Source: Bacteroidales bacterium (lineage in GTDB: Bacteria; Bacteroidota; Bacteroidia; Bacteroidales; F082). From it: a stretch of DNA of 64,000 nucleotides. The stretch is taken from positions 1-64,000 of the forward strand of contig JAFYJV010000009.1 of NCBI GenBank assembly GCA_017537965.1, given 5' to 3'. Shown one piece after another: positions 17,251-26,553 of this stretch. The notes under the pieces were generated by a model. It saw only the letters and a list, made by a program, of their open reading frames with translations. It did not search any database and was not told the origin of the DNA. The number at the start of each line of letters is the position of its first letter. Position 1 is the first letter of the stretch. The position numbers were made by a program, and so were the translations under genes.

Positions 17251-19233
17251 TCATTTCCAGAAGCGAAGCACGGCAACCTCCCCTGCGAGCGCGAGAAGCG
17301 CGAGCAGGACCCACCACTTCCACAGGGACGACTGGCGCGCCATAGCCTCGGCAATGTCTTTTCCCGTGAACTCATCGGTGCTCATGACGGCACGCACAGG
17401 AAGTCCAGCCGCCTCGAAGGCCTTCTTGACCTTCCCACGATCCATGAAACGAAGCTCCGATTCGAGGCGGCTGTCATTCCATGCCATCACATGGCACACG
17501 ACATCGTCTTTCCTAAGTTCGTAGAAGCCCGCCTCTGGCAAGTCATCTTGGAAGAACACGCAGACGCGGTTGTTTCTGAACTCATGGGCAGGCATCATCT
17601 CGAAAGAACCATCCTCATTACGAACCCTCAGATCCCGGAGACCGTCAGGCCCCAAGTCATCGAAGAGCAGCGACTGATCATTACCAAGAGTATAGGCAAT
17701 CCGTCCCACTCCACCTCCGACGAGAGCCATCTTGAGCATCAAAGGCACGAAGAGGGCATTGTCGGCCAAGTTGCTCCACTGCCCGTCAAGCGTAGTGGCA
17801 AAGTCATAGACACGACCTTTGTCTGTCTTCCGTTCCGTCATCAAAGGTTCTCCGTTTTCAAGTCTGATTAACACGGAAGCATCGGTTGCAGGCTGGATGT
17901 GTACATGCTGCCTTACCTTAGGCAAGTCGGCCTGTTGAGGCATCTCAAGGATGACATCGTGGAAAAATTCATGTTGCAAAGCCAAGCTACTGGCAGCCAT
18001 CGTATTGGTATCGACCGATTTGCCGTCGTCGTGGAAGATGGCCACACAAGCCCCTTCAGCCGCATCTTCTAACAATGCGTTAAGCTGGTTCTCACTAAGC
18101 GAGGAAGCCTCACTCACGACAATGAGTTGTGCCTTGGCCAACTCCCCAAGGTCGATACGACTCGGATCCATAAGGGAATAGTCATATTGCGGATCGTCGT
18201 CAAAGACCAGGGAAACACACGATGGGGCGGCATTACGGTTGAGTTCCACCACCTTCAGCGTCGGACGGGTCTCTATGACGAAACGATAGGCATCATCGAA
18301 GGTGATGGGATAGTCCATGACAGAGACGCTACAACGAGTGGCGCCATTCTCTTGGAGCAGGAACTGCATGACCAGCTCCGCAGTGCCCTGGCCTTCCACA
18401 TCGACCGTTGCAGAGGCTGTCACCTTGCCGTCCATGGTCAGGCTGACGGGAAGGCCTTTGACCTCCTTGTCACCTTGATTGCGGACACGCACATGGAGTT
18501 CGTTGGTCAATCCCGCCTGCATCACCGGAGAGCTGAGCCATACCGTGTCGATGGAAAGGTTCGACTGCAACTCGGCCGACATGGGGACTACAACCAGCTG
18601 AAGGCTGGTATCGGGCCTTACTCCGCCTAGGTCAAACATGTTTTCCTGGAAATCCGAATAAACAAACAGCGTCGAAGGCCCGAAGCCATGCAGATGCCGA
18701 AGCATCGTAAAACGGTCGATGACTGCATTCATCTTCACTGGAGAGCCGTCCAACTTCATTCTGTCGAGCTGCCCCAACATCTCCTCTCGGTTCATTGGAT
18801 ATTCATTCTGGATCTCGAAACTATTGGTCATCAACAGATAGCGCGTCGAAGGCGGAAACTGTCCCACCAACTGTCTAGCCGACTCACGGGCATCTTCCAA
18901 CAAGGTAGTCTTCGACGAGAGTGCCTTCATGCTCATGGAGTTGTCGAGATAGATACCCACCACTCCGTCATCGGTGTTGACAAGCGCCTTGCTTTCTTTC
19001 TTCACAGGAAAAGCAAACGCCAGCACTAACGCCACGATGAAAAGGCAACGCAGGAAAAACGTAACCAAGTATTTCAACCTCTTTGTCTTCGCATTCTCCT
19101 GCTGGATGGTCTTCAACAAGGCAGTATTGCTGAAATAGACCTGCTTGTGCCTCCTGAAATTAAAGAGATGGATGGCTATCGGGATTGCCAACGCCGCCAA
19201 AGCCCATAACATCCGAGGATAAAGGAAAGACAT
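17251..19233 (-). CDS. BatA-domain membrane protein
   Basis: The first 85 residues carry the BatA N-terminal signature (MSFLYPRMLWALAALAIPI, then HLFNFRR) with two membrane segments around 6-25 and 58-78. A von Willebrand A-like region follows: YLDNSMSMKA near residue 95 could be the start of a metal-binding DxSxS site with Asn in place of the Ser. A large extracytoplasmic part comes next, and one last membrane helix (about 640-656) closes the 660-residue chain. Such proteins occur with MoxR ATPases in Bat operons, but none is seen here. The gene ends 65 bp before the parC start. Confidence 0.85.
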   Translation of the reverse strand: MSFLYPRMLWALAALAIPIAIHLFNFRRHKQVYFSNTALLKTIQQENAKTKRLKYLVTFFLRCLFIVALVLAFAFPVKKESKALVNTDDGVVGIYLDNSMSMKALSSKTTLLEDARESARQLVGQFPPSTRYLLMTNSFEIQNEYPMNREEMLGQLDRMKLDGSPVKMNAVIDRFTMLRHLHGFGPSTLFVYSDFQENMFDLGGVRPDTSLQLVVVPMSAELQSNLSIDTVWLSSPVMQAGLTNELHVRVRNQGDKEVKGLPVSLTMDGKVTASATVDVEGQGTAELVMQFLLQENGATRCSVSVMDYPITFDDAYRFVIETRPTLKVVELNRNAAPSCVSLVFDDDPQYDYSLMDPSRIDLGELAKAQLIVVSEASSLSENQLNALLEDAAEGACVAIFHDDGKSVDTNTMAASSLALQHEFFHDVILEMPQQADLPKVRQHVHIQPATDASVLIRLENGEPLMTERKTDKGRVYDFATTLDGQWSNLADNALFVPLMLKMALVGGGVGRIAYTLGNDQSLLFDDLGPDGLRDLRVRNEDGSFEMMPAHEFRNNRVCVFFQDDLPEAGFYELRKDDVVCHVMAWNDSRLESELRFMDRGKVKKAFEAAGLPVRAVMSTDEFTGKDIAEAMARQSSLWKWWVLLALLALAGEVAVLRFWK

Positions 19234-19284
19234 TGCTATTCGACAGTTAAAAAACTCTTGATTCTAAAACCCACATTCTAAATC

Positions 19285-20178
19285 TCAGAACCCCCTATGT
19301 ACCCTGGAACGGGACCGAGGTTCTTCTTTCGACCAATTGGAGCAGGCATCGCCACCAAGGAAATGCAAGGGAAGAACAACTCCCAAGGTACACTCCAATC
19401 CACGGTTGAAGCGGCTGTCAACGGAATAATGCGTGCCGCCGGCTCCAAGGTTGGCAGCAGGAGCCTCCGATGCCAATTCCTTTTTGGAGAAGGTATTCAA
19501 CAGCCCCCTGCTATATGCCACCTCCAGCTTGAAGGCCAACGAGAATCGGGCAAAGTCAACGGTATAACGGGCACCAAGTCCAACAAACACACCTGCATCG
19601 AAAGGAGCCATGTTTGACTTGTTCACTTCCACTGACTGGTCTTCCATTGCGATATTTCCAGAAAGGTTCAATTCAATAGGATTACTGAGAGGCTTGTTGA
19701 GCAGAGGAATGGTGTCCAAATAAAAACAGGGCATCACCATGCTTGTCTCGATCCCACAAAAAACATAGGGACGGACGGGACCTTTTATCGGCAACGTATA
19801 GACAAAAGGAATCCGCAAGTCAAGATAGTTGACACGAGCTACATAACGCAAGCTATCGTCAGAAGGCACGTTATGAAACAGACGCGCATCGCCCTTTTGA
19901 ATCCACATCAGCTCAGCAGCAAAATAACTGCTTTCCCCGACAGGCATCTCAAACTGCACCCCCACCACCGGACGAAGGCGGTTGAGGAGCAATGTGTCTT
20001 TCCCAAGGTCGTTCAAGTCGGAATTGGATCCATAAAAATACTCCGGCATGAACACTCCACCCTTCAAGCCAATGCCCATATATCTGCGAAAATGCTGCTC
20101 ACGAGCCTCCGCATCCACTTGCGCAATCAAGGGGAGCGCCATCATCCATGCCATAGTCATCAACAAAATCCTCTTCAT
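19285..20178 (-). CDS. Outer-membrane beta-barrel protein (PorT-like fold)
   Basis: A signal peptide (1-19, ending LIAQ) precedes about 275 residues with alternating hydrophobic and polar strands, including GIGLKGGVFMPEYF, LDLRIPFVY and VFVGLGARYTVDF. This is the pattern of the 8-10-stranded outer-membrane barrels of the PorT/PF13568 group. The last 20 residues are basic and lack the usual terminal aromatic, although the chain does end in Phe. The start codon is preceded by a consensus Shine-Dalgarno site. It forms a pair with the lipoprotein gene upstream, 11 bp away. Confidence 0.75.
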   Translation of the reverse strand: MKRILLMTMAWMMALPLIAQVDAEAREQHFRRYMGIGLKGGVFMPEYFYGSNSDLNDLGKDTLLLNRLRPVVGVQFEMPVGESSYFAAELMWIQKGDARLFHNVPSDDSLRYVARVNYLDLRIPFVYTLPIKGPVRPYVFCGIETSMVMPCFYLDTIPLLNKPLSNPIELNLSGNIAMEDQSVEVNKSNMAPFDAGVFVGLGARYTVDFARFSLAFKLEVAYSRGLLNTFSKKELASEAPAANLGAGGTHYSVDSRFNRGLECTLGVVLPLHFLGGDACSNWSKEEPRSRSRVHRGF

Positions 20179-20183
20179 AGCAT

Positions 20184-20190
20184 CACCTCC
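20184..20190 (-). promoter_or_regulatory. Consensus Shine-Dalgarno site
   Basis: The minus strand reads GGAGGTG, five bases before the ATG at 20178. Such sites are rare in Bacteroidota, which mostly start translation without them. It overlaps the TAG stop of the preceding lipoprotein gene, so ribosomes ending there could restart on the barrel gene. Confidence 0.6.
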
Positions 20191-20993
20191 TAATCATTCC
20201 AATCAATAAATGGTTGTCCTCCTTTGTTAAACACCGTCACACTGTCCTCGTCCATGTAAACGAACAGTTTGCCTTTCATCATGAGGATATTGTCCACAAG
20301 CTCTTGTGTCAACTCCGAAGCGTTCAGCAACTCGATATCCTTGTTATAGAGCATCAAACGGGCATCACGAATATCGTCAGGTATCCATCCGCTGTCGGTC
20401 TCCATCACAGTCCTCTCTCCTGAGATGGCGATTCCCTGCGAAAGCTTGTAACGAGCGACGAGATTGCCGTATGGAGCAGCAACTTCCTGTTCACGAGACA
20501 GATAAGCCGTAAAAGAATTACCGTGTCCACTGATAAATGCCGTATCCGTGTGGAACAGGTTCGAATTCAGGTCCAAGCCGGGAATCATGATATCGCAATG
20601 GGTAATCATGTGATGCTGGCCGTGCAGATAATCCTCCCAATCATCGAAATCACCACCAAAACGGAAATATACAGCGTCATGGGTTTCAAAGCCGTTCTGA
20701 GGATAGATCAATTTCCTGACGGCAAACTCATACTCTCCACGGATATCGGGAGGCTCGATACCGCTATTACGAACCACATGACCAAAAAGACTGGCATCAA
20801 CAGACGGATCGTTCAGTGAATCCATCCCGAAGAAAACCTCCTCAAAACCTTTGATATAGGCTTCTTCGCCAAAAAGAATGATGGTCTGGTCAGGGTTGGA
20901 AGGATCTTCCGACTCCTTGAGACAACTTGGCAACATCAACGATGCCAGCAGCACAAAAACCATCATCAGTCCTTCTTTTTTCATAGTATTCAT
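20190..20993 (-). CDS. Lipoprotein of unknown function
   Basis: The N-terminus has a lipoprotein signal: a run of hydrophobic residues ending LMLPSC, with the Cys near residue 24. The 267-residue product is rich in Asp and aromatic residues and contains segments such as FRFGGDFDDWEDYLHG. No known domain is recognised. The start at 20993 (MNTMKKEG) or 9 bp later is preferred over the longest frame at 21008, because the signal peptide begins with MKKEG. The stop is TAG. It lies between the T9SS cargo gene and the beta-barrel gene on the same strand, and may form a small surface unit with the barrel. Confidence 0.8.
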   Translation of the reverse strand: MNTMKKEGLMMVFVLLASLMLPSCLKESEDPSNPDQTIILFGEEAYIKGFEEVFFGMDSLNDPSVDASLFGHVVRNSGIEPPDIRGEYEFAVRKLIYPQNGFETHDAVYFRFGGDFDDWEDYLHGQHHMITHCDIMIPGLDLNSNLFHTDTAFISGHGNSFTAYLSREQEVAAPYGNLVARYKLSQGIAISGERTVMETDSGWIPDDIRDARLMLYNKDIELLNASELTQELVDNILMMKGKLFVYMDEDSVTVFNKGGQPFIDWND

Positions 20994-21013
20994 AGATAGA
21001 AAATGCAAATATA

Positions 21014-24000
21014 CTACAAAACAGAAAACAACAAGGTTTTATTGCCTTTCTTTGTTTGAACTTGCACCACATAAAGCGCCGGTGCCAAATCATGGACATC
21101 GGCCTCCACCAAATCGCCCATCGGACACGAAATGGCTTTAACCTGTTGTCCCATCAGGTTATAAATCACGACACCCATCAGCTCCTCTCCCTTCACAAAC
21201 AGCAATCCGTCAGTGGGGTTCGGATAGAGTTGTACATTGACTGACTCCTGTTCATCCACACCAAAATACGATGCGTTGATGAGAATGACATCGTTGCCAC
21301 AGCTGCCGTCGCCAACAGCCGCAGTAAGCCTAGCCCTTCCCGAAGAGGTCACCGTCAACTGGCAACAGTTTTTCCCATCGATGATGGTGTCTTGGATTTG
21401 CCAAGGGATTTGTTGCGACATGGTGTCTTGTATTGGCGATAACATCTCCAAAGTCCAATTCAGATTGACACCCACAACGTCCGTATAGTAATAATAGACG
21501 CCTGGCCAGAAGCTGCTCATCACTAGCACCTCCGAGCTACCATCGATATGCACATCCGATGATTCGTAAACCGATAGCTGAATTGGGGTGCTGTTGTCCT
21601 CAGCGCCACATCCTTCCACATGATAGCGCACATACCATCCATCGAAAGCGGGGGCGACATGACCGACATCGAACATCAACCCCTCAGAACCAAACGGCCC
21701 TGTGCCAAAGCTCCCATTGGCCGTCGGGCCAACCTGCCACTCCCCTTCTTCAGGAGTGGTATGATGCCAATCAACTTCCGGAGCAGTGACAACCAAAGCT
21801 CCATCGCCACACACGCCGATTTGACCAACCATATCATCTGTATCTTCAATAATCTCGGGAGTACCAGCAACCCAAAGCACCATAGGGTCGCTCACAGCCT
21901 CAAAGCCGCATTGGGTTGAAGAGATCTTCATGCGCACCTGAATGCCGTCATGTTCATTGGCAAGCGTCAACGGCAAGTTGGGAATATCCATCCACGACTG
22001 GCCCGCCATCTTCCATTGCCACTGTTCGGTACAGCTGCTGTTGTGATTATCGATTTCCAACTCCACACCATACGGGAACAACTCACCACTGCAAAAACTC
22101 TGGGACATGCTCAGCGAGACGATCTCAGGCCGGCCCAGGACTTGCAAAAGAATGCCACCGCTATAAATGGGCACCGAACTACAATCACCAGTCATCGCAT
22201 AACAAAGCTCGCTTCCATGGAAAGACTCCGTAATGGATTGACCCAACGTGCAAGGATCATAATGAGTGTTGTTATTCTCATCCTTGTATTTGACAAACCA
22301 TCCCAAAAGCGTATGTGATATTGACGGATCGACAAGCTCCGGAACAGACACACCAGCCTCATCCAACACGACACCCAGCGTCTGCCCGTCACAAATCTCA
22401 AGGCTCTCAGGCCAAGAGGTCTCCTGTTGGAACTCAGGTCCAGGAGTGACCGTCAGGCGATTAGGCCCACTATACACTGGATTGTCAGCATTACACTGAT
22501 TCACGACTACATAATACACGTTATATACGCCAGGAACATTAAACTGGTATGAATCAGGATCAAACTCCGTCACGTTGCCCAGTTCGTCCTCAAACTTCCA
22601 CAACCAATACTCAACTGGGACATTGTTAGATCCAACATATTGATAACCGATCAATTGTCCTTGACAGATGGATTCAACGATATCATATTCCACTTCTGGA
22701 GCGGCAATCATCTGAAGAGTCGCCTCCGTAGTGTAGGTATCGCCGCAATCATTATGCGCAACATAACGGATCGGGCACCCGTCATAGTCAATGGTGAAAT
22801 ACTCGGGCAGTTCCACCCATGCGCCATGATAATAAACCTCCCAACGACTGTAATTCTCTTCCGAATAAAACTGATTCCATTCCTCAACATAAACGGAATT
22901 GAGATAATAAGAATCCAAAGGACTCCCTTCACAAATAGGATCGGGCTCATTCAACTCCACTTGAGTCAGACTGGGTTTGTCGCCCACATGGATCTGCACC
23001 GCATTGCTATAACCCGTGCTACAGCCGAAAACATCATACCGCAGCCATCGTCCATCATCTTCCTGATGAAGTACAAGGGAACCATTCAAAGATTGATAGT
23101 GACCGTATTGATCGTCATCGTCGCTGATCGACCATCCATGCTCCGAGCCATCAAAAGTATTTGAGAATTCAGGTTCAACAGGCAATGGGAGCACCTCTCC
23201 AGGACAGAAAGGACCTTCCAGCTCCGCAATCGAATCAACCAACGGAATGCCATACACCGATAATTGGAAAGGATATGGATAACGGATATCGCCACAGTTG
23301 CTCTGAAGCAGGAAGCTGATATAGCGACCGTTCCACTCTTCCGTGAGCTCAATGGCACCAGTGATCGGCAGATAATCCACGTTGTCCTCCGAATAGGCCC
23401 AATAACCTTCGACTTGGCTGCCGTTGGTCACATAAACGGGATCCTGAGGCATGATCAACTGGATGCCGTCACAATAGAAAGGCGAGAAATCAAGCTGTTG
23501 CGGATTGGTAAACTCAGGCCCACGTATCACAGTGATGATAGCGGGATTCGTCTCAGTCCTACCGCACTCACTGGCGGCCCAGAAATGGAGTAATGCACCG
23601 TTGTAGTCAATGCTCAACGTCGCACCAGGTTCGTATGGCTCCCATGCGCCGTTATGATAGATCTCCCATCCCTCACCGTTGGCTTCTCCATTCCAGTCGG
23701 CCACTCCAACTTCGGGCAAAACCAAAGCGACACCGGAACAAATCACATCGGGATCATCAATGACTAATGATGTCAAAGTCGGCTGGGTATTAACTTGGAT
23801 TTGCACGGCGTTACTATAGGAAAGCCCGCATCCATTCGCCCAATGCCTCAACCACTTGCCGTTGTGATCGACGCTCAAGGCGATAGGCAATTCCAAAGGA
23901 ATATAATTCCCATTTGGATCGGATGAAGTGCTGATCGCCCATCCATGCTCAGTCCCTTCATAGCTATAAAAATCAGGTGCCTCTGAGAGCGAAAGCGTTT

Positions 24001-25930
24001 CTCCTGGACAGAAAGGACCTTCAAAAGGTTCCAAATCCTCGGTGAAGACCGGCTCTTCGTAAACGTGAATGACAAAAGGATTTCCACTGTTCACAGATCC
24101 GCAATCACATTCCAAACGATAACAAATCCAGTTGCCATCCCAACTCATATCCAAATATGGATTGCCGTCAATCTCATCATAGGTAACACCCCCATCCGTT
24201 GAACGCACCCAATACTGGTCATTGATCGTGATGCCGTTCGTCTGGTATGATGGAGTCGCCATGGAGGACAAATTCAACACATCATCCACACAATAATGAT
24301 CCAAGAAAGAGGGAGTCGGTTGTGTAAACTCAGGACCAGCCGTGACACTGACAGTCACCTCGTTGGTCATAACTTCATCACAGCAGTTCTCTGCCCTAAA
24401 ACGAAGCTTATCGCCCTGTGCAAGCGTCACCTCCGCCAAAGGTTGCCAAGGACCATTGCCATGCTTTACTTCCCAACCACTGGTGCCCACGTCATTGTTC
24501 CAACCCTGAGGATCCGGCACCCACACCTGCGTCAGATAGGCATCGGGAAGCGATCCCCCTTCGCAAATGGTACTAGGTGCAGAAATCTGTGACGTATTCA
24601 ATATCGGCCCGCTACAAACCCTAAGCAGCATCGGTTCACTATATCCGGCACCGCAACCATTCACGGCCTTATAACGCACATAATAGTCAAAGTAACTGGC
24701 AATCTCAACAAATTCGGCCAAATTGAGTTCATTCCAGTTGTCAGTAGGCGAAAAAGCCCATTCCCATCTTTGGCTTGTCGCACTCGATCCATTGGAGTCG
24801 AAGGTGCAACTGATGTTCAACGGATCCCCTTTGCACCAGTAGCCTTCAGGAAAGTTGGAAACGACAAAATTGGAAGGAACCCCTTGCACATGGAGCGTGA
24901 TGGTCTTCTCCGATGACATGCCATATTTCTGGACACGATAGAGAATTTGGTCGTCTCCCACATAACCCTCATCCGGAGTATAGTGGATCCTTTTGTTGCT
25001 ATCGAAATAGGCCGATCCATGGTTGGTATTGACAGCAGTGTTTGACGTAGTAGTCCACGATTGATTGGCGTTTCCGCGAATGCTGAATATGGTAGAAAGA
25101 GTAGGTTGTCCTTCTGGTTGAGTGATCGTAACATGATCGTTCAGGTTAATCAATGGATAGTTTTCATTACAACCTGAAACAGAAAAGTCTTGTGCCGTGA
25201 CAGAATAGCCAGAGGCCAGTTTCAATTCAGCATCGTCGATACCGAAATCGTCGCCATATTCAGATGTCCAAATATTATCGTCATAAAGGGTAATGACCAG
25301 CTGTCCGTTGCTATTGCTAAGGCAACGGTAAGTGGGCGACTTGCACCACTTGGGTGCGTTGGCGACATGTTCCGGCTCCCATGTCAACTCATTATTGCCA
25401 TAATACACATTAGCGCTATTGCATTTCACGCGAAACTTGACACGTCCATCGAAAGGATCAAATGGGAGACCCGTATTGTCACCATTTGTCAGATGGGTTG
25501 CCCAAAAGGAAAAGTCGTACAACATGTTCGGCTGGACCTGTATGGTATATCGAAGGATCTTTTTATTGCTCGGGGTGTTGTTTAACAGGTGATAATAGTC
25601 ACGATTCCCACCAAACCCATTGACCGCCAAGAACTTCTCAGCGCTATGTCCAGATGGATGTCCTATGCAATTGAAATAGTTTTGGTTGCCGTTATTTGCC
25701 TGAGCGGTGATACTGAACTTGCCGCTGCCGTTTTCCACACCACCGTTTTGGAGTCCATGATAGGAAGGATCATAAGTATAATCTGTCGAGATGGCTGTGT
25801 CATCCAGCCAATTTGCATTGGATTCTTGGAAATCGCAATTATGCCCTTGCAACAAATTCGTTTGTGCCTGAGACGAACAAGCCCAAATGACCAGTCCCAT
25901 CACCGTGAGAAATCTTAATGCATTTTTCAT
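21014..25930 (-). CDS. Large secreted multi-repeat protein with type IX sorting domain
   Basis: The 1638-residue protein begins with a signal peptide (MKNALRFLTVMGLVIWACSSQAQ). A jelly-roll-like N-terminal region (about 25-240) and a cadherin-like or Ig-like region (about 250-350) come first. At least twelve modules of about 90 residues follow, each with a conserved Cys pair and Trp-rich centre. The C-terminal 75 residues (from LYPNPTDG) are a type A T9SS sorting domain with the GQQV and YVVQVQ strands. The protein should be exported by T9SS and anchored to or released from the surface. The ATG at 25930 is chosen because the signal peptide starts there. Adhesion is plausible but not shown. 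Confidence 0.9.
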   Translation of the reverse strand: MKNALRFLTVMGLVIWACSSQAQTNLLQGHNCDFQESNANWLDDTAISTDYTYDPSYHGLQNGGVENGSGKFSITAQANNGNQNYFNCIGHPSGHSAEKFLAVNGFGGNRDYYHLLNNTPSNKKILRYTIQVQPNMLYDFSFWATHLTNGDNTGLPFDPFDGRVKFRVKCNSANVYYGNNELTWEPEHVANAPKWCKSPTYRCLSNSNGQLVITLYDDNIWTSEYGDDFGIDDAELKLASGYSVTAQDFSVSGCNENYPLINLNDHVTITQPEGQPTLSTIFSIRGNANQSWTTTSNTAVNTNHGSAYFDSNKRIHYTPDEGYVGDDQILYRVQKYGMSSEKTITLHVQGVPSNFVVSNFPEGYWCKGDPLNISCTFDSNGSSATSQRWEWAFSPTDNWNELNLAEFVEIASYFDYYVRYKAVNGCGAGYSEPMLLRVCSGPILNTSQISAPSTICEGGSLPDAYLTQVWVPDPQGWNNDVGTSGWEVKHGNGPWQPLAEVTLAQGDKLRFRAENCCDEVMTNEVTVSVTAGPEFTQPTPSFLDHYCVDDVLNLSSMATPSYQTNGITINDQYWVRSTDGGVTYDEIDGNPYLDMSWDGNWICYRLECDCGSVNSGNPFVIHVYEEPVFTEDLEPFEGPFCPGETLSLSEAPDFYSYEGTEHGWAISTSSDPNGNYIPLELPIALSVDHNGKWLRHWANGCGLSYSNAVQIQVNTQPTLTSLVIDDPDVICSGVALVLPEVGVADWNGEANGEGWEIYHNGAWEPYEPGATLSIDYNGALLHFWAASECGRTETNPAIITVIRGPEFTNPQQLDFSPFYCDGIQLIMPQDPVYVTNGSQVEGYWAYSEDNVDYLPITGAIELTEEWNGRYISFLLQSNCGDIRYPYPFQLSVYGIPLVDSIAELEGPFCPGEVLPLPVEPEFSNTFDGSEHGWSISDDDDQYGHYQSLNGSLVLHQEDDGRWLRYDVFGCSTGYSNAVQIHVGDKPSLTQVELNEPDPICEGSPLDSYYLNSVYVEEWNQFYSEENYSRWEVYYHGAWVELPEYFTIDYDGCPIRYVAHNDCGDTYTTEATLQMIAAPEVEYDIVESICQGQLIGYQYVGSNNVPVEYWLWKFEDELGNVTEFDPDSYQFNVPGVYNVYYVVVNQCNADNPVYSGPNRLTVTPGPEFQQETSWPESLEICDGQTLGVVLDEAGVSVPELVDPSISHTLLGWFVKYKDENNNTHYDPCTLGQSITESFHGSELCYAMTGDCSSVPIYSGGILLQVLGRPEIVSLSMSQSFCSGELFPYGVELEIDNHNSSCTEQWQWKMAGQSWMDIPNLPLTLANEHDGIQVRMKISSTQCGFEAVSDPMVLWVAGTPEIIEDTDDMVGQIGVCGDGALVVTAPEVDWHHTTPEEGEWQVGPTANGSFGTGPFGSEGLMFDVGHVAPAFDGWYVRYHVEGCGAEDNSTPIQLSVYESSDVHIDGSSEVLVMSSFWPGVYYYYTDVVGVNLNWTLEMLSPIQDTMSQQIPWQIQDTIIDGKNCCQLTVTSSGRARLTAAVGDGSCGNDVILINASYFGVDEQESVNVQLYPNPTDGLLFVKGEELMGVVIYNLMGQQVKAISCPMGDLVEADVHDLAPALYVVQVQTKKGNKTLLFSVL

Positions 25931-25986
25931 AGTGAATAATAGTTTTGCCAAAAATACTAATAATTCACAAATACCACGCCATTTCG

Positions 25987-26457
25987 TCAGCATTTTATGA
26001 TTTTCCCATCGAGGACTGCTTCTTGAAGATCATCTCCTTTGTAGGTCAGTTTCAAGGAAAAGAAGGGCACTTGTTTGTCAATGAGTCCAAGGAAGATTTT
26101 GTCGCCTTCCCACATCGTCAGTTCGAGGAGACGTCGTTTCTCAATCCATTCGAGGTCGCCCTCGTTGCATTCGATCTGGTCGCCCGTCCAGTCGGTACAG
26201 ACAAAAAGGTGCATGTGTTCACTTTCCCAGATGTCGGAGATGAAGGTGACGATGCCGCAGTAGCGCCATTGAGTGACGGTGAATCCCGTCTCCTCCCGCA
26301 CCTCACGCAGCATGCAGTCCTCGGGGCTCTCCCCTTCCTCGAACTTACCGCCCACTCCGAGCCATTTGTCATGGTTGAGGTCGTTTTCCTTTTTGGTGCG
26401 GTGAAGCATTAGGTACTTATCCCCTTTTTCAAGGTAACAGAGAGTTGTTTGTTTCAT
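25987..26457 (-). CDS. Nudix hydrolase, 8-oxo-dGTP diphosphatase-like
   Basis: The 156-residue protein has a complete Nudix box (GGKFEEGESPEDCMLREVREETGF, split here as G-x5-E-x7-RExxEE-x-G) at about residues 37-59. The N-terminal TTLCYLEKGDKYLMLHRTKK fits MutT/NUDT1-like enzymes that clean oxidised purine nucleotides. The substrate cannot be read from sequence alone. The start is preceded by a pyrimidine-rich tandem repeat and then by the gdhA terminator, so the gene probably has a promoter I cannot define or is read at a low level from gdhA. Confidence 0.9.
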   Translation of the reverse strand: MKQTTLCYLEKGDKYLMLHRTKKENDLNHDKWLGVGGKFEEGESPEDCMLREVREETGFTVTQWRYCGIVTFISDIWESEHMHLFVCTDWTGDQIECNEGDLEWIEKRRLLELTMWEGDKIFLGLIDKQVPFFSLKLTYKGDDLQEAVLDGKIIKC

Positions 26458-26472
26458 TCTTTAGAAGACAGA

Positions 26473-26500
26473 AGTAAGAAGTAAGAAGTAAGAAGTAAGA
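26473..26500. repeat. Tandem heptamer, four perfect copies
   Basis: AGTAAGA is repeated four times without error just upstream of the Nudix gene, next to the gdhA terminator. Related purine-rich tracts lie before the start codons at 36257, 49176 and 55285. Confidence 0.9.
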
Positions 26501-26503
26501 ATA

Positions 26504-26531
26504 GCAAAGGCGGCCTTTCGACCGCCTTTGC
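26504..26531 (-). terminator. Terminator of gdhA
   Basis: A perfect 10-bp inverted repeat (GCAAAGGCGG and its complement) with an 8-base loop lies 22 bp after the gdhA stop. The tract after it on the minus strand is only moderately T-rich (TATTCTTACTT). Confidence 0.75.
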
Positions 26532-26553
26532 GTAAAAACCTTTGAACTTTGGT

